In this document: positions 1 to 10,500 of the stretch, piece by piece
How the letters are laid out: the number at the start of each line of letters is the position of its first letter
Numbering within the stretch: position 1 is the first letter of the stretch
Assembly: GCF_002313155.2 (NCBI RefSeq)
Contig: NZ_NWFK02000001.1
Span: 62,001 to 126,000, forward strand
Origin: Psychrobacter sp. FDAARGOS_221
GTDB taxonomy: Bacteria > Pseudomonadota > Gammaproteobacteria > Pseudomonadales > Moraxellaceae
Direction: 5' to 3'
Length of the DNA: 64,000 bases
Translations under genes and position numbers: made by a program
Notes under the pieces: model-generated
What the model saw: only the letters and a program-made list of their open reading frames with translations
What the model was told of the DNA's origin: nothing
The model's database searches: none

Positions 1-657
1 TAACGGACTAGGTGCCATGCACTGGTATTTGAAGCTGACACACCAAGTCTTATCCCAATATTCTAAGTGATGATGTTTACGCAAGTAATTAGATAAGTAG
101 GCCTGTTCATGACGCACTTCATTACGTATGGTAGAGAAGTTAGTTTCAAAGTTGCTTAATAAATTCGGATAAGTATTCTGTCCTACTTTAAAGCGATATA
201 CAGAACTGTTACCAATCATACGCCAGGGCTTCTTCCAATCACGAATAATCACCACGCTGTCATCATGCTTGGCTTTGTATTCGAAGAAAGCATCGATATT
301 ATCAACAATCACAATATCAATGTCTAAAAACAAAGCTGTGCCTTTTAGATCATACAGCTCAGGCTTAAAGGTAGTTAGTTTTTTCCAGCCACGTTCAGGC
401 AAACCTGAAGGCAAATTTAACTCAGGGATAGGGTAGCAGGTTACATTGCTATTAATGCCAGTTGAGTCGTCAGTTAAGCAAACCATTTCAAAGTCTAAGG
501 TTAGGTTACGCTTAACCATGTTGTACAAGCGGTTGACGTATTCAGGGCCATATTTGGTACCCCATTTCATGCAAATGATATAACGCTTATCATCGCTATC
601 ATTTAAGTGATGATTAGATTGACTATCAGGCTGAACGCTGGTCTGGGTATTACTCAT
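1..657 (-). CDS. Partial glycosyltransferase-like protein (C-terminus beyond left edge)
   Basis: An open frame of 219 codons runs from an ATG at 657 to the window edge without a stop, so the C-terminus is missing. The protein begins MSNTQTSVQPDSQSN, a polar leader, then has KRYIICMKWGTKYG, a beta strand-like opening seen in nucleotide-sugar transferases. A DxD-type motif lies in FLDIDIVIVDNID, preceded by an LxGTALFLD context typical of family 8-like and related enzymes that use DxD to bind a metal and sugar nucleotide. It probably adds a sugar to a surface glycan. The acceptor cannot be inferred, and no neighbouring glycan gene is visible on this side. Confidence 0.7.
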   Translation of the reverse strand, partial: MSNTQTSVQPDSQSNHHLNDSDDKRYIICMKWGTKYGPEYVNRLYNMVKRNLTLDFEMVCLTDDSTGINSNVTCYPIPELNLPSGLPERGWKKLTTFKPELYDLKGTALFLDIDIVIVDNIDAFFEYKAKHDDSVVIIRDWKKPWRMIGNSSVYRFKVGQNTYPNLLSNFETNFSTIRNEVRHEQAYLSNYLRKHHHLEYWDKTWCVSFKYQCMAPSPL

Positions 658-783
658 GGAAGACTCGTGCAAATAAGTGATTTATTTAAATAGATTTTAG
701 CAGATTATGCAGCTATTTGGCTGTTGTATTTTAATCGCACTGTTTTTCAGTTACTTAATAATTGTAAATATAGTCAGCGAACT

Positions 784-825
784 AAAAAAAAGTGCCCCCA
801 CTTATGATAAGCAGGGACACTTTTT
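784..825 (-). terminator. Rho-independent terminator after aspS
   Basis: An imperfect inverted repeat pairs AAAAAAAGTGCCCC (784-797) with GGGACACTTTTT (814-825), with a 16-nt loop. Read on the minus strand it lies about 110 bases after the aspS stop and ends in a T-tract. A short open frame across it (707-892) is not considered a gene. Confidence 0.7.
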
Positions 826-932
826 AGTCTTATGGTATAAAACTTTGAATTTTGTAAAACTTAGGGCTATTACCAATGACTACTCTTTGTAGACTGATAC
901 AACACTAGGTAATACATACAGCAAAGTTGTTA

Positions 933-2732
933 TTATTCGTCAGCCTTTGGCTTTTCACGTAAACGAATACCTAGCTCACGTAACTGACGGTTGTCAACTT
1001 CTGCAGGCGCTTGAGTCAATGGATCTTCTGCTGTCTTAGTTTTCGGGAAGGCAATCACGTCACGGATTGAGCCAGCACCAACCATTAACATGATTAGACG
1101 ATCTAGACCGAAGGCTAAACCACCGTGAGGAGGCGCACCATATTTAAGCGCGTCTAGTAAGAAGCTAAACTTCTCATCGGCTTCTTCTTTAGAGATACCT
1201 AGGGCATCGAATACTGCACGCTGCATCTCAACCGTGTTGATACGTAAACTACCGCCGCCAACTTCAGTACCGTTTAATACCATGTCGTAGGCAATAGATA
1301 ATGCCGTTTCTGGGCTATTTTTAAGCTCTTCAACAGAGCCTTTTGGCATGGTGAATGGGTGGTGCATTGCTGTCCACTGGCCATCATCTGTTTCTTCAAA
1401 CATTGGGAAGTCAACAATCCATAATGGTGCCCACTCACAGGTCTCCATATTCATATCAAGACCGATTTTGACACGTAGTGCACCCATCGCATCGTTCACA
1501 ACCTTGGCTTTATCAGCACCAAAGAAGATGATGTCGCCATTTTCAGCGCCAGTACGCTCAACCAAGCTCACCAGAACCTCATCGCTCATATTTTTGATGA
1601 TAGGTGACTGTAGGCCTGACTCTTTGTCAACACCATTATTGATGTTGCTAACGTCATTTACTTTGATGTATGCCAAGCCGCGAGCACCATAGATGCCAAC
1701 ATACTTAGTATATTCATCAATTTGCTTACGCGTTAATGAACCACCGTTTGGAATACGTAGCGCAGCAACACGGCCTTTAGGATCGTTAGCTGGACCTGCA
1801 AACACTTTGAACTCAACGTCTTGCATCAAGTCAGCCACGTCGACTAATTTTAATGGAATACGTAAGTCAGGCTTGTCTGAAGCATAGTCACGCATAGCGT
1901 CAGCATAAGTCATGCGTGGGAACTTGCCTAGGTCAACATCAAGCATCTTTTTGAATAAGTCTTGGATTAGACCTTCGTTGATGTTCATGATGTCTTCTTC
2001 ATCTAAGAAAGACGTTTCGATATCAACCTGAGTAAATTCTGGCTGACGGTCAGCACGTAAGTCTTCATCACGGAAACACTTAGCGATTTGATAGTAACGG
2101 TCAAAGCCAGAAACCATCAATAGCTGTTTGAATAACTGTGGTGACTGAGGTAGGGCAAAGAAGTTACCTGGACGAGTACGTGATGGCACAAGATAGTCAC
2201 GAGCACCTTCTGGAGTAGCACGCGTTAAGATAGGCGTTTCAACATCTAAAAAGCCGTGATCATCAAGATAACGACGGATAGTAGAGGTCGCTTTGGCACG
2301 GAACATCATACGCTCAAGCATTTGCGGACGGCGCATATCTAGATAGCGATACTTTAAGCGTAGGTCTTCGTTGACTGTGGTATTGTCATCATTCAGTGGG
2401 AATGGCGGTGTTTCTGATTTCGCCAACACTTCAATTTCTTTGGCCAGTAATTCAACTTTACCACTGGTCATATTTGGGTTTTGAGTGCCCTCATAACGCT
2501 CACGAACACGGCCTGTAATTTTTAATACATATTCAGGACGTGCCGCATCAGCAGTTGCAAACGCTTCTGGTGTATCTGGATCGATAACAACCTGCAAAAT
2601 ACCTTCACGGTCGCGCATATCCAAAAAGATCACGCCACCATGGTCACGGCGACGATGAATCCATCCTGCTACAGTGATGGTTTGCTCTAGTAACGCTTCG
2701 GTTACTGCCCCACAATACTCGGTACGCATCAT
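933..2732 (-). CDS. aspS: Aspartyl-tRNA synthetase, probably non-discriminating (AspRS/AsxRS)
   Basis: Class IIb aminoacyl-tRNA synthetase of 599 aa, close to the usual ~590 for bacterial AspRS. It attaches Asp to tRNA-Asp in the cytoplasm. The N-terminal OB anticodon-binding domain spans about 1-105, followed by the catalytic core with [14 protein letters not shown] (motif 2 region), the bacterial GAD insertion and a C-terminal GLDRL motif 3. His31 and Gly82 are both present. In Pseudomonas aeruginosa AspRS these residues are reported to permit charging of tRNA-Asn as well, so this enzyme probably makes Asp-tRNA-Asn for GatCAB. Two consecutive ATG codons form the start; a weak purine-rich site precedes them. 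Confidence 0.95.
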   Translation of the reverse strand: MMRTEYCGAVTEALLEQTITVAGWIHRRRDHGGVIFLDMRDREGILQVVIDPDTPEAFATADAARPEYVLKITGRVRERYEGTQNPNMTSGKVELLAKEIEVLAKSETPPFPLNDDNTTVNEDLRLKYRYLDMRRPQMLERMMFRAKATSTIRRYLDDHGFLDVETPILTRATPEGARDYLVPSRTRPGNFFALPQSPQLFKQLLMVSGFDRYYQIAKCFRDEDLRADRQPEFTQVDIETSFLDEEDIMNINEGLIQDLFKKMLDVDLGKFPRMTYADAMRDYASDKPDLRIPLKLVDVADLMQDVEFKVFAGPANDPKGRVAALRIPNGGSLTRKQIDEYTKYVGIYGARGLAYIKVNDVSNINNGVDKESGLQSPIIKNMSDEVLVSLVERTGAENGDIIFFGADKAKVVNDAMGALRVKIGLDMNMETCEWAPLWIVDFPMFEETDDGQWTAMHHPFTMPKGSVEELKNSPETALSIAYDMVLNGTEVGGGSLRINTVEMQRAVFDALGISKEEADEKFSFLLDALKYGAPPHGGLAFGLDRLIMLMVGAGSIRDVIAFPKTKTAEDPLTQAPAEVDNRQLRELGIRLREKPKADE

Positions 2733-2970
2733 AAATTGTCCACTACCTATAATAAATTATAAAATTAATAAACTATAAAATTAAGAAGGTTCTCTCAATA
2801 AGAATTTTTATCAAACGTACATTATGCCTAATCTTGGCAATTGTTACAACCAAAACCCCCTTGAAATTATGCAAAAGCAAACGCATATTACTATCACCAG
2901 ACAGATTATTTATAAAGGCGTGCTTTAAACATCAACGCATGCCATATTATTGACCGATTAAGGACTATTT

Positions 2971-3966
2971 ATGTTGTTTCACCCTGCAAAAAATCCCGTT
3001 GAGCTTAAAGTTATTCATTTAAACAAAGTTCAAAATGATCGCCGTAAAAGTTTAATCCATGTGATGGAAGACAAAAATGCGGTCAAACAGTTCCAAAAGA
3101 AATTGGCCAAAAAAGCCAAGCATAAGCTCAAGGAAAAAGGCAAATCAAAACAACAAAAACGTATTTTTGTGCTTGATTTTGATGGTGATATCAAAGCCAG
3201 TGCCGTCAAGCACCTACGTGAGGAGATTAGCACCATCATCAGCACAGCCAAAAAAGGTGATGAAGTTGTTGTGCGCTTAGAATCAGGCGGCGGCATGGTA
3301 CATAGTTATGGTTTAGCAGCGGCGCAATTAGTCCGTTTAAAAGACGCAGGGCTAACTTTGACCATTGCCGTCGATAAAATTGCTGCCAGCGGCGGTTATA
3401 TGATGGCCTGTGTTGCTGATAAAATTTTAGCTGCGCCATTTGCCGTGATTGGCTCGATTGGTGTGGTGTCGCAAATACCTAACTTTAATAAGTGGCTCAA
3501 AAAGCACGACATTGATTATGAGATGTTTACTGCTGGTGAGTACAAACGCACGGTGACTGTGTTTGGTGAAAATGATGATGAAGACCGCGCCAAATATCGC
3601 GAAGAGCTTGAGCAAACCCATAATTTGTTCAAACACTTTGTCACCACTTATCGCCCACAGCTAGACCTAGCTAAGGTAGCCAATGGTGATCATTGGTATG
3701 GTGAAGATGCGCTACATTTAAGCTTGGTTGATGAGTTGAAAACCTCTGATGCTTATTTATTAGAGCAAATGGACAGTCATCAAGTGTATGCCATTATGTC
3801 GCGTCAAAAGCCAACGCTTGCCGAAAAGCTAGGCTTTGCTAATGCAGCTCATTCTGCGGTATCTGGTTTGGTTAACACTGCCACTCGATCAGCGATTGGT
3901 GTGCTGGGTGATAAACTGCCTGAAGTCATGAGCAAAATTGAGCAAGACAAACGCTTAAAGTTTTAA
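2971..3966 (+). CDS. sohB: S49-family serine peptidase SohB, without the usual membrane anchor
   Basis: The family (SohB/SppA) degrades signal peptides or membrane protein fragments by a Ser/Lys dyad. The likely nucleophile is Ser140 in KIAASGGYMMACVAD and the general base Lys192 in GEYKRTVTVFGE. The sequence FVLDFDGDIKASAVKHLREE at 67-86 is characteristic of SohB. Typical SohB proteins start with one transmembrane helix. Here the N-terminus (MLFHPAKNPVELKV) is not hydrophobic and is followed by a Lys-rich stretch at 38-64. The start is firm: AAGGA lies six bases upstream and an in-frame stop occurs at 2959. Length 331 aa. It stands alone between divergent aspS and a downstream terminator. 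Confidence 0.88.
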   Translation: MLFHPAKNPVELKVIHLNKVQNDRRKSLIHVMEDKNAVKQFQKKLAKKAKHKLKEKGKSKQQKRIFVLDFDGDIKASAVKHLREEISTIISTAKKGDEVVVRLESGGGMVHSYGLAAAQLVRLKDAGLTLTIAVDKIAASGGYMMACVADKILAAPFAVIGSIGVVSQIPNFNKWLKKHDIDYEMFTAGEYKRTVTVFGENDDEDRAKYREELEQTHNLFKHFVTTYRPQLDLAKVANGDHWYGEDALHLSLVDELKTSDAYLLEQMDSHQVYAIMSRQKPTLAEKLGFANAAHSAVSGLVNTATRSAIGVLGDKLPEVMSKIEQDKRLKF

Positions 3967-4132
3967 TACTGTGATTATTTTTATTGCTGAGCTCTTTATT
4001 GCTGAGTTGCAAGTTGAGTAACTGGTTGAATGACCTGCTAGGCTAAAAACAGACGCCAAAAAGTTGGCATAACACGCTACAAAACAGCAGCTCAGTAAAT
4101 AGCAATCATGGTTAAATATGCTCAATGATAAT

Positions 4133-4159
4133 AAAAAGCGACCTTAAGGTCGCTTTTTT
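4133..4159 (+). terminator. Bidirectional-looking rho-independent terminator
   Basis: A perfect palindrome with AAAAAGCGACC on the left and GGTCGCTTTTT on the right around TTAA, followed by one more T. It ends the sohB transcript and separates it from the hydrolase pair. Confidence 0.85.
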
Positions 4160-4227
4160 GTGTGGATTTATTGAGTAACAACCTGAATGATAAGGGTCAG
4201 TAATCAATAACCACGGATGGGTATACT

Positions 4228-5385
4228 ATGAGTAATGCATTGAGTCATAAATTGTTTTTAAAGTCCCCTTCAATTTTAAAGGCGGGTATCACAGCAGCAT
4301 TGACTGCCTCTGTTGCCCTAGGTTCTGGCTGTGTCTGGAAGCCTGATTTGGCAGCGACTCAGCTTAAGCAATGGGAATTGCCAACCAGTCGTTATGTTGA
4401 AGTATCTGATGCTAAGGTGCATGTGGCTGAGTCGGCTTTGTGTCACAGCACAGCAGTGACAGACTCAAACAAGGCTTTAGCTGCCAGTGCTGCTAACGGT
4501 AATAGTAGCAGCACATTGCTGCGTCACCCCAGTACGATTAACTCACAACCTCATCAAACACAAACTCATCACGCTCAAGCTGATCCATCACAATCAAGCC
4601 CAGCACAAGCAGCGACGACTGGTGATGGGGTAGAGACTTTAGTTTTAATTCACGGTACTTCCGCAAGCTTACATACCTGGAATGGCTGGACCCGCGAGCT
4701 TGAGAATGACTACTGTGTGGTGCGCTTGGACTTGCCAGCCTTTGGATTGACCGGACCATATACTGAGCCTAGCAAGCGCTATAGCATGGACAATTATGTC
4801 ACCACGGTTGTGCAAGTGATGGACAAGATTAACATCGATAAAGCAACCATCGCCGGTAACTCATTGGGCGGTGGTGTGGCCTGGTTAACTACGCTTCAGC
4901 ATCCTCAGCGTATTAATCGCTTGATATTGGTTGACTCGATGGGCTTTAAATTTGAACCTAAGCACATTCCTGTCGGTTTTAAGCTAGCACAATATCCGGT
5001 TCTTGATCCTATCGTTGCCAAAGTTCTGCCCAAAAGTTTAGTACGCAAAAGTATCGAAAGTGTCTATGTTGATGACAGTAAGATTAGTGATGATCTGGTG
5101 ACGCGCTATTTTGAATTAACCCGCCGTGAAGGCAATCGTCAGGCATTAACCCAGCGTATGCGTGAGGGTATTGTGATGGATGAGGTCAGTGAACTTGGCC
5201 GTATTCAGCAGCCGACTTTAATTATGTGGGGTAAGCAGGATGACTTGATTCCTGTTGACAGTGCTTACAAATTTAAGCAGGCTATTCCTAATAGCAAACT
5301 GGTTATATTTAATAATTTAGGCCATGTACCCCATGAAGAAGATCCTAAAGCTACTGCTGCTGTGGTAAAGCAATTTATGCAATGA
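4228..5385 (+). CDS. Alpha/beta-fold hydrolase, envelope-targeted, copy 1 of a tandem pair
   Basis: 385 aa. A hydrophobic N-terminus (about 14-35) ends at ALGSGC, which could be a weak lipobox or a membrane anchor. The hydrolase core has the oxyanion motif HGTSASLHTW (142-151), nucleophile Ser212 in AGNSLGGG, probable acid Asp338 in WGKQDDLIPV and catalytic His366 in NLGHVPHEEDP. Residues about 71-134 form a Ser/Gln/His/Ala-rich low-complexity insertion that is absent from copy 2. Substrate is unknown; this fold includes esterases, lipases and C-C hydrolases. It is followed after 105 bases by a paralogue in the same orientation, which points to a gene duplication. Confidence 0.85.
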   Translation: MSNALSHKLFLKSPSILKAGITAALTASVALGSGCVWKPDLAATQLKQWELPTSRYVEVSDAKVHVAESALCHSTAVTDSNKALAASAANGNSSSTLLRHPSTINSQPHQTQTHHAQADPSQSSPAQAATTGDGVETLVLIHGTSASLHTWNGWTRELENDYCVVRLDLPAFGLTGPYTEPSKRYSMDNYVTTVVQVMDKINIDKATIAGNSLGGGVAWLTTLQHPQRINRLILVDSMGFKFEPKHIPVGFKLAQYPVLDPIVAKVLPKSLVRKSIESVYVDDSKISDDLVTRYFELTRREGNRQALTQRMREGIVMDEVSELGRIQQPTLIMWGKQDDLIPVDSAYKFKQAIPNSKLVIFNNLGHVPHEEDPKATAAVVKQFMQ

Positions 5386-5490
5386 GGTGTTTGTGACGTT
5401 AATCACAGATGTCAGCACAATATGTTATAAAATTAAGCTCGCTATTTCGATACAGCATCTCAGTTTATAAATACAGGGAAGTGACATAAA

Positions 5491-6528
5491 ATGACTAACA
5501 ATAATAAAATTCAAAACTCATCATTGAAGAGCAAACAAAAGACCAAAAAACTGTCGACACCTATCAAATTAGCTGGCTTGACACTAACTGCAGGCGCGCT
5601 TGTTGCCAAAGCAGTATGGCGACCTGATATGTCGCTTGAGCAATTGCATCATTGGCAACTCCCCAACAGTATGTTTGTACCTATTAAAGATGCCAACATA
5701 CATGTGGTGATGTCTGGAAAATGCATCACCAATACAGATGATGCTTACAAGTCGACTGAAACCATCGTTTTATTACACGGCACCTCAGCAAGCTTGCACA
5801 CTTGGGATGGCTGGACCAAAGCGCTTGAGTCGGAGTATTGCGTGCTACGTTTGGATATGCCGGGATTTGGATTAACTGGGCCATACACCGATGAGAATAA
5901 GCGCTACACATTAGACAATTATGTCGATACCGTGATTAAAGTTATGGATGCGCTTGGTATCGGTAAAGTATCGATTGCAGGTAACTCATTGGGCGGAGGT
6001 GTGGCATGGCTGATGGCATTAAAATACCCAAATCGGGTGAATAAGCTGATATTAGTCGACGCCTCAGGGCTTAAATTTAAATCTAAAAGCGTGCCGATTG
6101 GTTTTAAACTGGCGCAATATCGTATGCTCGATTCGCTCATTACCAAGGTGCTGCCTAAGCGTCTTATTCGCGACAGCGTACAAAGTGTTTATGCGGATAC
6201 CTCCAAGGTTACTGAAGCGCTGGTCAATCGTTATTATGAATTGGCATTACGCACAGGTAACCGCAAAGCATTGATTCAGCGAATGCGTGAGGGGTTATCG
6301 ACTCGGCAAGTGGGGCAGTTATCTGATATCACACAGCCGACGCTCATTATTTGGGGCAGGCAGGACAAACTCATTCCAATCGATAGCGCTTATCGATTTG
6401 AGCAGGCGATACCCAACAGCCAATTGGCAATTTTTGATAACCTAGGCCACGTTCCTCAAGAGGAAGACCCAGAGGCGACAGTTGCAGTGGTGAAGCAGTT
6501 TTTGCAGTCATCAGCGTTAAATGATTAG
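5491..6528 (+). CDS. Alpha/beta-fold hydrolase, copy 2 of a tandem pair
   Basis: 345 aa and clearly paralogous to the preceding gene over the whole core: HGTSASLHTWDGW, nucleophile Ser166 in AGNSLGGG, acid in WGRQDKLIPID and His in NLGHVPQEEDP. It lacks the ~50-residue low-complexity insertion. The N-terminus has a Lys-rich start and a hydrophobic helix (about 25-41) without a lipobox Cys, so it is probably anchored in the inner membrane with the domain outside, or simply exported. AGGGAAGTG precedes the start. Substrate unknown; conservation of the triad in both copies indicates two active enzymes. Confidence 0.85.
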   Translation: MTNNNKIQNSSLKSKQKTKKLSTPIKLAGLTLTAGALVAKAVWRPDMSLEQLHHWQLPNSMFVPIKDANIHVVMSGKCITNTDDAYKSTETIVLLHGTSASLHTWDGWTKALESEYCVLRLDMPGFGLTGPYTDENKRYTLDNYVDTVIKVMDALGIGKVSIAGNSLGGGVAWLMALKYPNRVNKLILVDASGLKFKSKSVPIGFKLAQYRMLDSLITKVLPKRLIRDSVQSVYADTSKVTEALVNRYYELALRTGNRKALIQRMREGLSTRQVGQLSDITQPTLIIWGRQDKLIPIDSAYRFEQAIPNSQLAIFDNLGHVPQEEDPEATVAVVKQFLQSSALND

Positions 6529-6612
6529 ACTTTAGTTCAGCAAAACGATTAGCTGTTTATCTGCTAGTCAGTAGTTTATTTTTCTATTTTGTGATTAGTC
6601 TGTGTCTTGTGA

Positions 6613-7122
6613 CTAGTCTGTGCTTAGCACCGGCAATTGGTCATGTTTTAAACTCGCATTGTAAGACCATATGGCCTTTAAAGCGGGCAGTTTATCTAGG
6701 TCAATTGAGGTGTAGTCACCTTTGACATTTAACTGTCGATAGTCAGGTGCCCGCTTTAGTATCGATGTACCACTGAAAGAATAGCTGATTTTTTGCTGCT
6801 GGTTATCGGTGACTGTGATGGTAATACTGTTGGAGCCTTCCTTTCCGCCTAATGATTGCCGCCAGCGATTGTTATGCAGACTGTTGAGGTCTTTTACTAT
6901 TGCTTCAACCGCCTCAGGGTGTTGTTGAATATTGTAGGAGATTGTTTTGCTGGTAAAAGGATAGGCTATGTCAATGGCAGTGACCTGTTGATGAAGAGGC
7001 GGCGGCTCGCTCGTCAATTCACTTCTAAGCTGAAAATAACTTTCTAAAAAATAAACAGCGGCGATGGCTGCTAGTATCACAGTCGCTAAAACAAGATAAT
7101 TAAATGGTTTGGCTGATTTCAT
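6613..7122 (-). CDS. Hypothetical single-pass membrane protein
   Basis: 169 aa, no recognised family. One N-terminal transmembrane helix (about 9-27, YLVLATVILAAIAAVYFLES) is preceded by Lys and followed by a ~140-residue domain that should lie in the periplasm. That domain has alternating polar and hydrophobic strands (SITITVTDNQQQKISYSFSG) suggestive of a small beta-rich fold. It converges with the hydrolase pair and its 5' end faces hrpA. No clear ribosome binding site was seen. Confidence 0.6.
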   Translation of the reverse strand: MKSAKPFNYLVLATVILAAIAAVYFLESYFQLRSELTSEPPPLHQQVTAIDIAYPFTSKTISYNIQQHPEAVEAIVKDLNSLHNNRWRQSLGGKEGSNSITITVTDNQQQKISYSFSGTSILKRAPDYRQLNVKGDYTSIDLDKLPALKAIWSYNASLKHDQLPVLSTD

Positions 7123-7594
7123 AAAGCGTCATTTATAGTGCGTAAAAGGAGTGGATGCAAAGTCGATAGTGAGTATACTGTACACCAGCTTTTGAGATTA
7201 GCAAAAAGGCAATCTAAAAACCAGACGAGTTTAACCTGAAAGCTGATAGTAAAGGGTAGAGTCGATGAGTATGCACCAATCACGCCTTGATTTTGAACAG
7301 TTTCACCCTCATAGACTCTCTAATTCATCATATAATATTTTGATAATCGTGATTTTTTAATCGCAATGTTTTAATTTTTATTTTATTTTTTTAATACTAC
7401 GTTCACCTTTTAACAACACGCTTAATAACACTCTTTTATTGATACTTATTCTTATAATGACTAGTCAACGAACGGCCAAATGCTAAAGTATTTAACCTTG
7501 CGACGTTTATTTATAATGTAGCGCGCATCTGGTTAATTTAATACCATTTAACCTTCTTTGACTATGACAAAAATAGCTGACCCAAGCCAAAATT
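7123..7594. other. Intergenic region between divergent membrane protein gene and hrpA
   Basis: About 470 bases, AT-rich, especially 7330-7400. It must hold the promoters of the two divergent genes. A TATAAT-like hexamer occurs near 7511 but I found no well-spaced -35 partner. No gene, RNA or repeat was recognised. Confidence 0.4.
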
Positions 7595-10500
7595 ATGACA
7601 AACGATACCAATAGTAAACCCTCTTCTGATCAAGACATGACAGATCAAAATAGCTCGAGTCAACATACGCAGCATAAAGCGGATAACCGTCAAAAAAATC
7701 AGCAACAGCAATCAGATAAATCAGCAGTAAAACCGGTTATTACGCCGACCAATGACATTTTGACTGCTAAGCAACTAAATGAGCTGCCAGTTTTGGCAAA
7801 AGACCGTCATTTTTTAAGTCGTTTGCAGCGTGAGATTACTCGTCCTAACAAAAACATACCGCCAAAAGTTGTGGCTGAAAAACAAGCCAAGTTTGAACAA
7901 ATCAAACAGCGTTCGCAGCAAGCGGTACAAGAGCGCATGGACAGCATTCCTGATGACATGCCAGCGCGTCTTAATCATGAGCTGCCGGTCAGTAAGCGCG
8001 CTGAGGATATTGTCCAAGCCATTATCGATCATCAGGTTATCATTGTGGCCGGTGAAACTGGATCGGGTAAGACCACTCAGCTGCCCAAGCTTGCCATGAT
8101 GGCAGGGCGTGGTGTGACCGGTCAAATTGGTCATACACAGCCCAGACGTTTGGCAGCGCGTAGTGTGGCTAACCGTATCGCTGAAGAGCTAGAAGAGCCA
8201 CTGGGTGATACGGTCAGCTTTAAGATTCGCTTTAATGAACAAGGCACGGCCAAGTCGGTAGTCAAATTGATGACCGATGGTATCTTATTGGCTGAGCTTG
8301 GTCATGATCGATTTTTGTCTCGATACGACACCATCATTATTGACGAGGCGCATGAGCGAAGTCTAAATATTGACTTTATCATGGGTTATCTTAAGCAGCT
8401 GCTGCCTAAGCGCCCAGATCTTAAAGTCATCATTACTTCGGCCACATTAGATACCGGCCGCTTTAGTGAATACTTTGCGCAATATGATAAAGCCAAAAAG
8501 AAAATGATTCCGGCGCCGGTTATCGATGTCGAAGGTCGTGGTTATCCAGTAGAAGTGCGCTATCGTCCGCTAACTGACACGCCTGTGGGCAGCTCTGATG
8601 ATGACAGCTATGATGACTTTGAGGACAACTTGCCTCGAGCGGTAGTGGCAGCGGTAGAAGAGTGTTTTGAAGATGCGGTAGCCAAAGGGCATCCTGAGCA
8701 TGCTGATATCTTAATCTTTGCAGCTACCGAAGCTGAAATCCGAGAGATGCAGGAGGTATTGATTGCGCATGGGCCGCGTCATACTGAAGTGCTGCCGCTG
8801 TTTGCGCGTCAATCTTATTCTGAGCAGCAGCGTATTTTTAAGCCATCGGGTCGTGGCCGGCGTATTGTGATTGCCACTAACGTTGCTGAAACCGCGTTGA
8901 CCGTACCAGGTATTCGTTACGTCATTGACTTAGGTTTTGCTCGTATTTCACGTTATTCGTATCGTTCACGGGTGCAGCGTTTACCGATTGAAGCCATTTC
9001 CCAAGCGGCAGCCAACCAGCGTAAAGGTCGCTGTGGTCGTGTGGCACCTGGTGTGTGTATTCGTCTATATTCAGAAGAGGACTTTGCCAGTCGTCCTGAA
9101 TACACTGAGCCTGAAATTCTGCGCACCAACTTAGCATCGGTTATTTTACAGATGGCCAATCTACGCTTGGGCTCGGTTGAAGACTTTGACTTTATTGAGC
9201 CGCCAGACAGTCGTCTGGTCAAAGATGGTCGTAAACTGCTTGATGAATTAGGCGCGCTTGCACCCAAGCGTCCGGACGCTAAAAAGCCATTGGCAAAGCA
9301 GACCTTAAATGATGTTAAACTGACGCGTGTTGGTCAGAAGATGGCGCGCATGCCTATTGATCCAAGGCTGGCGCGTATGTTGGTTGCCGGTAGTGACTTT
9401 GATTGTATGCTAGAGATGCTGATTATCGTTGCGGCACTTGCGGTTCAAGATCCGCGAGAGCGTCCGGCTGAGAAGCGAGCACAGGCCGATCAAAAGCATG
9501 CTTTATTCCGTCAACCAGACTCTGACTTTTTGTTTTATTTAAGTCTATGGCAAGCGCTGTATGCCGGAGGCAGTAATAAGCTAAGCAGCAGTCAGCGCCG
9601 TAACTTTGCCAAAAAGCACTATCTAAGCTTCCCGCGTTTGCGTGAATGGGAGCGTACTTATCGTCAGCTAGAGCAGATGGTCACTGACTTAAAGCTGCTG
9701 ACTGACTCGGGCACCGCACAAAAAGATATGCCCAAAAGCTTGCCGCAAGCAGCACTTAATGCAACAGCGCAAGCCAAAACCGCTAACAAAAAAGCCTCTA
9801 AATCAAAATCTGCTAAAGGCAAAAAGACTTCACAAAATCAGTCGTCCAATCAAATCAGCACCCAAGTGTCTCCAGTACTGATTGCCGACGCTGATGACGT
9901 CAATGATGAGCTGCGTGCGGTGAAATATGCCAACTTGCATAGAGCCTTATTAACTGGTTTGCTATCCGTGATTGCACACAAAACCGATCAGCGCGGTGAA
10001 TACCTAGCTGCTCGACAGCAAAAAGCCAAGATTTTCCCTGCCAGTACTGTATTTAAGCAAGCACCTGCTTGGGTGATGGCGTTTGAAATAGTTGAAACCT
10101 CGCAAGTGTTTATGCGTACTGTGGCGAAGATTGAGCCGGAATGGATTGTCTCGGCTGCCGGTGATTTGCTTAAGTATCACTACTTTGAGCCGCACTGGTC
10201 GAAGAAGACCGGTCGAGTACGTGCTTACGCACAGATTAGTTTGTTTGGTCTGATTGTGGTCGCCAAGCAGTTGACTAACTATGAGCAAGTCAATCTAGAA
10301 GAGTCACGCGAGATCTTTATTCGTGATGGCCTAGTCACGGGTAATTTCGGTCGCCAAGCACCGTTTTTACAGCATAACTTAGAGAAGATTGCCGATGTTG
10401 AGCGTATCGAAGATAAGCTACGTCGCCGAGACTTATTGGTTGATGAAGAAGATCTGTATCAGTTTTATGAGCGTAAAATCCCCGCGCATATTGCCAGCCG

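Noticed and set aside
707..892. 61-codon plus-strand frame between the glycosyltransferase and aspS genes
   Set aside because: It crosses the aspS terminator, has no ribosome site and no family resemblance.
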